Shown here: in pieces, positions 16,426-24,984 of the stretch
Position numbering within the stretch: the stretch's first letter is position 1
How the letters are laid out: each line of letters begins with the position of its first letter
Origin: JABJOR01 sp965603075
GTDB lineage: Bacteria; Pseudomonadota; Alphaproteobacteria; Rhodospirillales; Casp-alpha2
NCBI GenBank assembly: GCA_965603075.1
Contig: CBFDBO010000016.1
Span: forward strand, 1 to 64,000
Direction: 5' to 3'
DNA length: 64,000 bases
Program-made: the position numbers and the translations under genes
The notes under the pieces: generated by a model
Told to the model about the DNA's origin: nothing
Database searches by the model: none
Seen by the model: the letters and a program-made list of their open reading frames with translations, nothing else

Positions 16426-17649
16426 ATGAGCGATCTAAATACCGCACCCAATACATACCGCGCTGGCGCAGACGAAGGCGGTCACTTTGGCATTTTCGGG
16501 GGCCGCTATGTGGCGGAGACCTTGATGCCATTGATCTTGGACGTTGAAGCGGCCTACACCAAATACAAAGACGACCCAGAGTTTCAGGATGAGCTAAATT
16601 ACTACCTGAAACACTATGTCGGACGGCCCAGCCCGCTGTATTTTGCCCAGCGCATTACCGAACATTGTGGTGGTGCCAAAGTCTATATGAAACGCGACGA
16701 GCTAAACCATACCGGCGCGCATAAGATCAATTCCACCATGGGTCAAATCTTGCTTGCCAAACGCATGGGTAAACCCCGCATTATTGCTGAAACGGGCGCG
16801 GGCCAGCACGGCGTTGCCACCGCGACGGTCTGTGCATTGTTTGGCCTTAAATGTGTTGTTTACATGGGTGCGACCGACATCAAACGTCAGGCCCCCAATG
16901 TATTTCGCATGAAATTACTGGGCGCGGAAGTGGTCCCGGTCACCAGCGGAACGGGCACCCTAAAAGATGCCATGAACGAAGCCTTGCGCGACTGGGTCGC
17001 CAATGTTGATAATACCTATTATCTCATCGGCACCGTTGCCGGACCGCACCCTTATCCAACCATGGTACGGGATTTCCAATGCATCATCGGCGATGAAACC
17101 CGTGTGCAAATGGATGAGGCCGAAAGCCGCTTGCCCGATACTTTGGTCGCCAGCATCGGTGGCGGCTCAAACGCTATGGGTTTGTTCCATCCGTTTTTAG
17201 ATGATGCCAGTGTGGATATCATCGGGGTCGAAGCCGCCGGACACGGGATTGAAACTGGCGAACATTGCGCGTCAATCAAGGGCGGACATCCGGGCGTGTT
17301 GCACGGTAATCGGACCTATTTATTACAAGACGATGATGGTCAGATTTATGACGGACATTCAATTTCAGCGGGTCTCGATTACCCCGGAATTGGCCCCGAA
17401 CATTCCTGGCTACATTCAGTGGGCCGGGTTAATTATGTATCCATCACCGACAAAGAAGCCCTAGAGGCATTTCAGTTGTGCACCAAATTAGAGGGCATTA
17501 TCCCCGCGTTGGAACCATCGCACGCTTTGGCGCACGTTTTAAAAATCGCACCGGATCTTCCCGAAGATCATTTGATCGTTATGAATATGTGCGGGCGGGG
17601 GGACAAAGATGTCTTTGCCGTGGCTGAGATGTTGGGGGTTGAGTTATGA
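16426..17649 (+). CDS. trpB: Tryptophan synthase beta chain
   Basis: Condenses indole with serine to give tryptophan. The 407-residue PLP enzyme has the Schiff-base lysine in NHTGAHKINS (K100), the phosphate-binding GGGSNAMG, the COMM-domain region after GRP-SPLYFA, and a C-terminal NMCGRGDKD. ATG 16426 (MSDLN) is preferred over the adjacent TTG 16423; AGGCAGGAT lies upstream. It overlaps trpA by four bases (ATGA), the usual coupling that balances the alpha2-beta2 complex. Confidence 0.98.
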   Translation: MSDLNTAPNTYRAGADEGGHFGIFGGRYVAETLMPLILDVEAAYTKYKDDPEFQDELNYYLKHYVGRPSPLYFAQRITEHCGGAKVYMKRDELNHTGAHKINSTMGQILLAKRMGKPRIIAETGAGQHGVATATVCALFGLKCVVYMGATDIKRQAPNVFRMKLLGAEVVPVTSGTGTLKDAMNEALRDWVANVDNTYYLIGTVAGPHPYPTMVRDFQCIIGDETRVQMDEAESRLPDTLVASIGGGSNAMGLFHPFLDDASVDIIGVEAAGHGIETGEHCASIKGGHPGVLHGNRTYLLQDDDGQIYDGHSISAGLDYPGIGPEHSWLHSVGRVNYVSITDKEALEAFQLCTKLEGIIPALEPSHALAHVLKIAPDLPEDHLIVMNMCGRGDKDVFAVAEMLGVEL

Positions 17650-18482
17650 GCAACCCTAACCAGCCTGAAACCCGTATCGACAGACATTTCAAAGCCCTTA
17701 AAGAACAAGGCCGCAGCGGTCTCGGTGTGTTCATAACCGCCGGGGACCCGGACTACGATACGTCCTTGGAAATCCTAAAAGGGCTGCCAGCCGCCGGCGC
17801 AGATATGATCGAATTTGGTATGCCGTTTTCTGATCCCATGGCCGATGGCCCGGCTATTCAGGTTGCGTCCCAGCGATCATTAGCGGGCGGTCAGAACATG
17901 AAAAAGACCCTCGCAATGGTAAGCGAGTTTCGCAAAAATAATGACACAACCCCGATTGTGCTGATGGGGTATTATAACCCCATCCACAGTTACGGTGTTG
18001 ATGCATTTTTGCGTGACGCCGTAGACGCGGGCGTTGACGGTTTGATCATTGTTGATCTGCCGCCTGAGGAAGAAACCGAACTGGCCCTGCCGGCAATTGC
18101 CGCCGGGATCAATTTTATTTATCTGGCTGCCCCCACCACCAGCGACGATCGTTTGCCGCGGGTGCTGGAACACGCATCTGGTTTTATCTACTACGTTTCC
18201 ATTACCGGGATCACCGGAACCGCGTCTACAACGGCGGCCCAGATCAAACCAAATATTGATCGTATCCGTGCCCATACGGATATTCCTGTGGCGATTGGTT
18301 TTGGTATCAGAACGGCGGAAAACGTTGCCGATTTTGCTACCATCGCCGATGCTGCTATAGTGGGGACAGCGGTTGTGAATGTGATCGCGGATAATTTGGA
18401 CGAAAACAAATGCGTGAAAGATGGACTGGTTGAAAAAGTACTTACTCTGGTAAGTGAACTGGCCCAGGGATTACATAAGTAA
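17646..18482 (+). CDS. trpA: Tryptophan synthase alpha chain
   Basis: Cleaves indole-3-glycerol phosphate and channels indole to TrpB. The 278-residue TIM barrel carries the catalytic Glu and Asp in IEFGMPFSDPMADGP, the loop YYNPIHSYG, and the phosphate site GFGIRTAENV. Translation is coupled to trpB. accD follows after about 30 bases, the common alphaproteobacterial trpFBA-accD-folC run. Confidence 0.98.
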   Translation: MSNPNQPETRIDRHFKALKEQGRSGLGVFITAGDPDYDTSLEILKGLPAAGADMIEFGMPFSDPMADGPAIQVASQRSLAGGQNMKKTLAMVSEFRKNNDTTPIVLMGYYNPIHSYGVDAFLRDAVDAGVDGLIIVDLPPEEETELALPAIAAGINFIYLAAPTTSDDRLPRVLEHASGFIYYVSITGITGTASTTAAQIKPNIDRIRAHTDIPVAIGFGIRTAENVADFATIADAAIVGTAVVNVIADNLDENKCVKDGLVEKVLTLVSELAQGLHK

Positions 18483-18513
18483 TTTTGTTGCTATTAAAAA
18501 TTAAGGATAAAAA

Positions 18514-19464
18514 ATGAATTGGCTGCAAAGCTGGGTTCGCCCTAAATTAAGAGAATTGGTCGGTGCCCCAAAGGATATTCCGGATCATCTGTGGCATAAA
18601 TGCCCCGGCTGTGAAGAAATGATTTTCCATCGTGATTTGGATAAAAATCTACGCGTGTGCCAACACTGTGGACACCATTTGCGCTTAAGTGTTACCAAAC
18701 GCTTAGAGCTCATGTTTGATGATCAGGCTTACACGACTATTAAGCTAAAAACCCCCATCACTGATCCGTTGAAATTCAAAGACCGCAAAAAATATTCAGA
18801 TCGCTTAAAAGAAGCCCAAAGCAAAACCGGCGTTGACGATGCCATCACCGTTGCCCACGGCACCATGGGTGGTAATAAAACCGTGATTGCGGCGTTCAAC
18901 TTTGACTTCATGGCGGGGTCCATGGGCATCGCGGTTGGTGATGGATTGTTAAGCGCGGCCCGTTTGGCTGTAGAGCAAAAAGCTCCCTTGATTGTTATTC
19001 CCGCATCGGGCGGTGCGCGTATGCAAGAAGGCATTTTATCGCTTATGCAAATGGCGCGTTCAACCATCGCGGTGGAAGAAGTCCGCGAAGCCGGCTTGCC
19101 CTATATCGTCTTACTGACCGACCCCACAACGGGCGGTGTATCGGCATCATTTGCCATGTTGGGTGATATCCAAATTGCGGAACCGGGCTGTGTTATCGGT
19201 TTTGCAGGGGCGCGGGTGATAGAACAAACCATTCGCGAAAAATTACCCGAAGGTTTCCAGCGGGCGGAATACTTATTCGATCATGGCATGGTTGATATGG
19301 TGACCCACCGGACGGAAATTCGCGCAACGATGATCCGGATTATCGACCTGCTGTGTAATAAAGCCCCGGCAGGTGATGTGGTTGCTTTGGATACATCGGA
19401 TGCGCCGGATGCGCCGAAAGCGAATGGCAAGAATGATCCGACTGTTACCGCTTCGGCTGATTAA
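18514..19464 (+). CDS. accD: Acetyl-CoA carboxylase carboxyltransferase subunit beta
   Basis: With AccA, transfers the carboxyl group from biotin to acetyl-CoA to make malonyl-CoA. The 316-residue protein has the N-terminal zinc ribbon (C30, C33, C49, C52) and the crotonase-fold carboxyltransferase domain with PASGGARMQEG, DPTTGGVSASFA and IGFAGARVIEQT. The last ~25 residues are a low-complexity Asp/Ala/Pro tail. Confidence 0.97.
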   Translation: MNWLQSWVRPKLRELVGAPKDIPDHLWHKCPGCEEMIFHRDLDKNLRVCQHCGHHLRLSVTKRLELMFDDQAYTTIKLKTPITDPLKFKDRKKYSDRLKEAQSKTGVDDAITVAHGTMGGNKTVIAAFNFDFMAGSMGIAVGDGLLSAARLAVEQKAPLIVIPASGGARMQEGILSLMQMARSTIAVEEVREAGLPYIVLLTDPTTGGVSASFAMLGDIQIAEPGCVIGFAGARVIEQTIREKLPEGFQRAEYLFDHGMVDMVTHRTEIRATMIRIIDLLCNKAPAGDVVALDTSDAPDAPKANGKNDPTVTASAD

Positions 19465-19494
19465 GGCGTTTATATCAAAACATGTATCTTAACG

Positions 19495-20799
19495 ATGTAT
19501 CATAGTCCTAGCGATAAGGTGTTGGCGCGGTTGATGTCGCTCCACCCAAAGGTGATCGACCTTGTGTTGGACCGGGTTGAACGCTTGTTGAAAAACCTAG
19601 GGTCTCCGGAAACAAAACTTCCCCCGGTTATTCATGTCGCGGGAACAAATGGCAAAGGCTCGACCATTGCTTTTATGCGCGCCATGTTGGAAGCCGCAAA
19701 CTACCGGGTGCATGTTTATTCCTCACCGCATTTGGTGCGATTTAACGAGCGCATTACATTGGCGGGGGAACATATCAACGAGGACGACCTGACGGCGTTA
19801 TTGGAAGAATGCGAAGTCGCCAACGGCGGCGAACCCATCACGTTTTTTGAAATCACCACGTGCGCCGCTTTTCTTGCCTTTTCCAGAACGCCTGCGGATG
19901 TGGTCATATTGGAAACCGGGTTGGGGGGGCGGCTGGATGCCACCAATGTTGTGGCCCATCCGATCCTAAACGTGATTACCGAAATATCCATCGACCACCA
20001 ACAATTCCTCGGCGAGACCATTGAAGAAATCGCAGGCGAGAAAGCCGGAATATTAAAATCCGCCACCCCCTGCATCATGGCTCGTCAACTGCCGGCGGCA
20101 GATGCTGTTATTAGAAATATTGCGATCAACTTAGCCGTCCCCATTTTGGCAGAAGGCCGAGATTGGAGCATTCACCCGATAGGGGATGGATTTAGGCTGC
20201 GTCATAATAATGAGGACTTATATTTGCCCAAACCGTCGTTGCCGGGCGCGCACCAACGCCATAACGCCGGGGTTGCGGTCATGGCCCTAAATAAGCTTTC
20301 TAATTATTTCAAAGTTTCGGGGCGTGAAATGTCCATGGGGTTAAAGACCGCGCACTGGCCCGCCCGGTTCCAACACCTCATTGAGGGCCCCTTGGTGGAT
20401 ATGCTTCCAGCCGAATCAGAATTATGGCTCGATGGTGGTCATAACGAGGCCGCTGCTCTGGTCATCGCAGGTGAAATAAAATCATGGCGCGCGGAAGGCG
20501 ATAACCGCCCCATCCATCTGATCTTCGGCATGCTTAATTCCAAGGAAGCAGAAACATTTTTACGACCCTTGGCAGATTGCGTGGCCTCCGTTCACACCGT
20601 CACCATCCCGGGTGAAGAAAATGCCCTCAGCTCAGATGCGTTAGCCAAAACGGCACTGAGCAGCGGTCATACAAATGTGACCGCCCAACCCGATGTGGCT
20701 ACGGCGTTGCAAGCCATCATCACCGAACCAGAGCCCGCCAGAATCCTTATTTGCGGTTCGCTCTATTTGGCGGGAACAGTCCTGTCAGAGAACGGATGA
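19495..20799 (+). CDS. folC: Bifunctional folylpolyglutamate/dihydrofolate synthase
   Basis: Adds glutamate to dihydropteroate and to folates. The 434-residue Mur-ligase-like enzyme shows the P-loop HVAGTNGKGS, the omega-loop region YSSPHLVRFNERI, ETGLGGRLDATN, DHQQFLG and, in the C-terminal domain, LDGGHNEAA and the HLIFGML strand. It ends the trp-accD-folC run; a hairpin terminator follows before convergent trxA. Confidence 0.96.
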   Translation: MYHSPSDKVLARLMSLHPKVIDLVLDRVERLLKNLGSPETKLPPVIHVAGTNGKGSTIAFMRAMLEAANYRVHVYSSPHLVRFNERITLAGEHINEDDLTALLEECEVANGGEPITFFEITTCAAFLAFSRTPADVVILETGLGGRLDATNVVAHPILNVITEISIDHQQFLGETIEEIAGEKAGILKSATPCIMARQLPAADAVIRNIAINLAVPILAEGRDWSIHPIGDGFRLRHNNEDLYLPKPSLPGAHQRHNAGVAVMALNKLSNYFKVSGREMSMGLKTAHWPARFQHLIEGPLVDMLPAESELWLDGGHNEAAALVIAGEIKSWRAEGDNRPIHLIFGMLNSKEAETFLRPLADCVASVHTVTIPGEENALSSDALAKTALSSGHTNVTAQPDVATALQAIITEPEPARILICGSLYLAGTVLSENG

Positions 20800-20871
20800 T
20801 ATAATTAAGTATTGGGTCCTTAATTTCCAAAATTAAATCCCAAACAAATAACCGCTGCAAGCCGGGCTTGC

Positions 20872-20911
20872 AAAAAAAGAGCCGCCTGACTTTCGTCGGC
20901 GGCTCTTTTAA
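20872..20911. terminator. Bidirectional terminator between folC and trxA
   Basis: AAAAGAGCCGCC and GGCGGCTCTTTT form a long GC-rich stem around a nine-base loop, with A and T runs on either side, so it can end transcripts from both folC (plus) and trxA (minus). Confidence 0.9.
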
Positions 20912-20960
20912 ATTTGCGTGGGATGCAATCCCTACAGGTAAGATTCAATAATCTGTGATC

Positions 20961-21278
20961 TTACAGGTAAGATTCAACCCATTCCACCAATTGGCTTTTG
21001 GCGACGGCGCCGACTTTCATGGCGGCGACTTCACCGTCTTTGAACAGCAGCAACGTTGGGATACCGCGCACGCCGTATTTAGACGGGGTGCCGGGGTTTT
21101 CGTCAATGTTGACTTTGGCGATGGTCAGGCGACCATCAAGTTCGGCGGACATTTCTTCCAGTGCAGGGTCGATTTGTTTGCACGGACCGCACCATTCAGC
21201 CCAGAAATCGACCAGAACAGGCTCTGAAGAGTTGATGACTTCGGCTTCAAATGAGTCGTCGGTGACATTCTTTTGCAT
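20961..21278 (-). CDS. trxA: Thioredoxin
   Basis: A 105-residue thioredoxin with the redox motif WCGPC (C30, C33), the buried Asp in VLVDFWAEW and the cis-Pro segment RGIPTLLLF. It reduces protein disulfides in the cytoplasm, supplied by thioredoxin reductase. It lies downstream of addA with 169 bases between, conserved in alphaproteobacteria. Confidence 0.97.
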   Translation of the reverse strand: MQKNVTDDSFEAEVINSSEPVLVDFWAEWCGPCKQIDPALEEMSAELDGRLTIAKVNIDENPGTPSKYGVRGIPTLLLFKDGEVAAMKVGAVAKSQLVEWVESYL

Positions 21279-21447
21279 ATTAATAACCCTATTTTTTGGT
21301 CAATTATTGTGTATTGAATTGAGCCAAATTGATTAACTATTGAGCCTTACAAACAGGCCCGGATGAATTCGATTAAATAACCTCTCACACACTCGATAGT
21401 CCCGTCAAGGTGTTTGGGCCGTGTTTAGTGGGTGCCAGATTGGTATT

Positions 21448-24400
21448 TTAGAGCTCCCCCAATATCATGTAGCGGGGAGCATGTGTCCAAACCAGCATAC
21501 ACCTTATGTGGTGCTTAGGATAGATATGCTTAAGCGCAGATTTGTAAAGGGCCATTTGTGATAAATAAATTTCTGGTACGTCTTTCTCAGACTCTGGTGG
21601 GGGGCGATTGGTCTTATAATCCACGATTGTGATGGTGGATTCGCCGATACATAAGCGGTCCACCTGTCCGGCAATGGTGCGGGGGCCTTCGGCGGTCTCG
21701 ATGGTGCCCGCAATGGCCACTTCAGCGAGGCTTTCGGGGCCGAAAATATCAGAAAAATCAGCGTGTTGGACGATATTGAGGGTCTCGGAGGCGATTTCAG
21801 CTCGGATTTCAGGACTTAGGTCGCTGGCTGTTGTATCGAGCCAGCTTCGGGTGGCGTTATCCCGCGCGCTCGGGGGTAAATCGGGTAATGTTTGCAATAA
21901 CCTATGGATCATACTGCCCCGCCGGAAGCGGTCTGTATTATCGCCTTCAAATGGGGAGGATACGGGCGGTTCGTCAGCTATGTTATCATTAAGGGACCTG
22001 CTGGGGGTTAAAGGCAGGGACGGTTCAGGCTCAAGCGGTGGGGGCGCGCGCAACCAATCCGGCTGATCAGACAAGGGGAGCGGCAGTATTTGAATGCTGG
22101 CTTCGTCGCCCGTACCCGGTGGGTCTTGTTGGGGGGTGCTGACCCGCAAAATATCATCTTGCCTTTCGACCCCGTTCATATCTTCTAACGCCGGACGGAT
22201 CAGTTCGTACCACGAGCCTTCATCGCGGCCATGTTCGGTGTCCTTGGGTGGGTTGCGGCGTTCCCAACCCGTCACATAGAGCTGATCGCGAGCCCGCGTC
22301 ATGGCCACATAGAGCAAGCGCCTGTATTCCTCTAATCCGGCTTCTTTGACCTGATCGCGTAGGATTTCGCAGCTTTCGGTCTCATTGTCACGGATACCGG
22401 GCCATAGCGGTAGGGCATTATTATGGGCGTTATTATCAGCCCATAGTACTTTATCACTCATACGACCATCGGGGGCGCTGCAGGTATCGGGCAGAATGAC
22501 GATATTGGCTTCCAAGCCTTTTGATCCATGCACCGTCATGACCCGAACTTTATCGTGGCTGGTATCCATATCCCGCTTAATCTGGGTTTCAGAAGCGCTG
22601 AGCCAACCAAGGAAGCCTTCCAAGGAGGGCACGTGTTCACGGTCGTAGTTCATGGCTTGATTGAGAAACTCATCAATCGGATCGTTGGCTTCCTGACCCA
22701 ACCGGGCAACCAGTTTCGCGCGCCCTCGATCGGCCCCGAGCAGGGTGGTGAAAAACTCATAAGGTGGCATAAAGTCAGCGCGGCGGAGAAGCTCGCTTAA
22801 AGCTTTACTGGCAGGACCATTTTTGTCGCGTTGTTGCAAGGTGTACCAAATCGATAGGTCGCCGCGGTCCCATGCAAGGTCAAAAAGCGCGTCTTCGCTG
22901 AGATCAATAAAGGGGCCTTTTAAGACCGTCGCGGTGTTCAGGTCATCTTCGGGTAACAAGGCAAAACGGGCGGCGCTGATTAAATCCATAACGGCCAATT
23001 GTTCACCCAGCGCCATACGGTCGCTGCCTGCCACGGGGATGTTGCGGGCCTTTAACCGGCGAACCATTTCATCGGCAAATTGAGAGCGTTTGCGCACCAA
23101 GATCATGATGTCCCCGGCGTTTATGGGGCGATCACGCGAAGGCAAAATATGACCATTGGACAACCAACCATCGATGGTCTCGGCGATGGTCTCGGCGGTT
23201 TGGATTACCGGATTGGTCTCGCTCATTCGGTCTACGGGGGCGTCCCACGGGCCGTGTTCCGTGCGATCCGATTTGCTGATCGCGGGCCACAACTCAACCC
23301 GCCCCGCGTGCCCAGCGCGTGTTGCCCGGTGACGGGTGCCGTTCTCGTCACTGACCCCCGGTTGGGCCGCGGTGCGTTTGAAGACACCATCAACCACATC
23401 GAGCACCGCGCTCGTGGTACGGAAAGATTGCTCAAGCTGAACATTACGCCACTGAGAGCCCGCATTTTTTGCGCTTTGCTCGAAATGATCTCGCGCTGTG
23501 GCAAAGCCTTTGGGATCGGCACCTTGGAAGCTATAGATGGATTGTTTCTCATCCCCCACGGCAAAGACGCTGCGCGCTAAGGGCAATCCGGGAGAGGCTT
23601 CTGCTTGCTCGGCAAGTTCGATTTGCTCGGCAAGTTCGACTCGGGCGGCACCAGCTGAACCAGCGGCACCAGTGGTTAGATCGGCCTCTAATGCAAAGAA
23701 TTCTCCCGCCAATAATTTGATGACGTCCCATTGTTCGGGGCTGGTATCTTGTGCTTCATCCACAAGCACATGATCGATACCGCCGTCCAGTTTATAGTGG
23801 ACCCAACTGGCCCCATTATCGCGGCGCAGCAGATCCAAGGTTTTTAAAATCAAATCATCATAATCCAGCAACGCCCGTTGCCGTTTCAGGGTTTCGTATT
23901 CGCCAATCATCTGGGTGGCGATGGTGATCAAATGTTTCGTTGCATGCGCCATTGATACGGCTTTGATGCGGTCGTTTAGATCATGGATACGATGTTGTTC
24001 GACAAGCAATGCCTCTAGCGCCGCCGGATATGCTTCTTTGGGTTTCTTGGTGATCAGGCCGCTAACGGCTTTGGGGGATCCGGATTTGGTCAAGAATAGC
24101 GATTGATATTCAGCGATCAGATTACAGCGTTGATCAAGACTTGCCCGCAACCAATTATCAACAACCCGAGCGCGTTTTTGATCGCTATCCCCACCGGTTT
24201 GGAGCGCCCCCACCGCACCGCTTAAGGCCGAATTATCAAACTGATCGTTCTCGCACGCGTTGCGTAAAAGGCTGGAAACACTGTCACCGATTGATAGGTT
24301 TAAGAAGTTGAAAATCTCAACAATCAGGTCCTCTAAACCGCCCGATGTATAAAGCGAATGGCTGAGCCGTTGACGTTTTGAAAGCAGCTCCCCCATGACA

Positions 24401-24984
24401 TCCTCAAAAGTACCTTCGTCGGTGGTGCCCGCAATGGCATTGATGGCGGGGGCCAAATGCGGTAGCAGGTAAACCCGCTCGCGGGCCTCGGCAAGAATTT
24501 CAGCCGCCGTGCGTTCATCCATCACCGAAGCATGGGGCACGATGTTGGCTTCTATGGGGAACCGCGCCAAGATCGACTCGCAGAACGCATGAATGGTGCG
24601 CACCTTTAATCCGCCGGGGGCTTCCAGCGTTTCGGCAAACAGCCGCCGGGCATTGATCAAATCGCCAACGTGCGGCACGCTTCCAAGCAATTCCAGTAAG
24701 GCTGCGGTTAAAGCGTCATCATCCATCATGGCCCACGCGCCGAGGGTGTCGCTGAGACGGTTTTCCATTTCTGCCGCGGCGGCTTTGGTGAAGGTCAGGC
24801 AGAGAATTTTTTCAGGGCGGACCCCCAGCAATAACAACCGGGAAATGCGATCCACCAGAACGCGGGTTTTGCCTGTTCCCGCATTGGCGCTGACCCAGAC
24901 AGAGGCGCGCGGGTCGGCGGCGAGCCGTTGCCGGGCGGTTGCTTGATCGAGGCTTTCTTGCGCGGTGAGCGGTGATGAGGTCAT
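21448..24984 (-). CDS. addA: AddA, helicase-nuclease subunit of the AddAB recombination complex
   Basis: About 1178 residues. A UvrD-type superfamily 1A helicase with Walker A SANAGTGKTRVLVDR, LVDEAQDTSPEQW, GDEKQSIYSFQGADP and VMTVHGSKGLE, then a C-terminal RecB-like nuclease with VDYKTNRPPP and the LSQMALYKSAL helix. With AddB it resects double-strand breaks. The true start is probably ATG 24984, overlapping the addB stop by four bases. Between LLAGEFFALEADL and RSVFAVGDEKQ there is an extra low-complexity segment (GAAGSAGAARVELAEQIELAEQAEAS), encoded partly by two exact 18-base tandem units at 23605-23640. Confidence 0.96.
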   Translation of the reverse strand: MTSSPLTAQESLDQATARQRLAADPRASVWVSANAGTGKTRVLVDRISRLLLLGVRPEKILCLTFTKAAAAEMENRLSDTLGAWAMMDDDALTAALLELLGSVPHVGDLINARRLFAETLEAPGGLKVRTIHAFCESILARFPIEANIVPHASVMDERTAAEILAEARERVYLLPHLAPAINAIAGTTDEGTFEDVMGELLSKRQRLSHSLYTSGGLEDLIVEIFNFLNLSIGDSVSSLLRNACENDQFDNSALSGAVGALQTGGDSDQKRARVVDNWLRASLDQRCNLIAEYQSLFLTKSGSPKAVSGLITKKPKEAYPAALEALLVEQHRIHDLNDRIKAVSMAHATKHLITIATQMIGEYETLKRQRALLDYDDLILKTLDLLRRDNGASWVHYKLDGGIDHVLVDEAQDTSPEQWDVIKLLAGEFFALEADLTTGAAGSAGAARVELAEQIELAEQAEASPGLPLARSVFAVGDEKQSIYSFQGADPKGFATARDHFEQSAKNAGSQWRNVQLEQSFRTTSAVLDVVDGVFKRTAAQPGVSDENGTRHRATRAGHAGRVELWPAISKSDRTEHGPWDAPVDRMSETNPVIQTAETIAETIDGWLSNGHILPSRDRPINAGDIMILVRKRSQFADEMVRRLKARNIPVAGSDRMALGEQLAVMDLISAARFALLPEDDLNTATVLKGPFIDLSEDALFDLAWDRGDLSIWYTLQQRDKNGPASKALSELLRRADFMPPYEFFTTLLGADRGRAKLVARLGQEANDPIDEFLNQAMNYDREHVPSLEGFLGWLSASETQIKRDMDTSHDKVRVMTVHGSKGLEANIVILPDTCSAPDGRMSDKVLWADNNAHNNALPLWPGIRDNETESCEILRDQVKEAGLEEYRRLLYVAMTRARDQLYVTGWERRNPPKDTEHGRDEGSWYELIRPALEDMNGVERQDDILRVSTPQQDPPGTGDEASIQILPLPLSDQPDWLRAPPPLEPEPSLPLTPSRSLNDNIADEPPVSSPFEGDNTDRFRRGSMIHRLLQTLPDLPPSARDNATRSWLDTTASDLSPEIRAEIASETLNIVQHADFSDIFGPESLAEVAIAGTIETAEGPRTIAGQVDRLCIGESTITIVDYKTNRPPPESEKDVPEIYLSQMALYKSALKHIYPKHHIRCMLVWTHAPRYMILGEL
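23605..23640 (-). repeat. 18-base tandem repeat inside addA
   Basis: Two consecutive 18-base units differ only in their last base and encode the repeated ELAEQI/ELAEQA peptide in the AddA insertion. The reading frame is kept. It looks like a recent slippage expansion. Confidence 0.8.
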
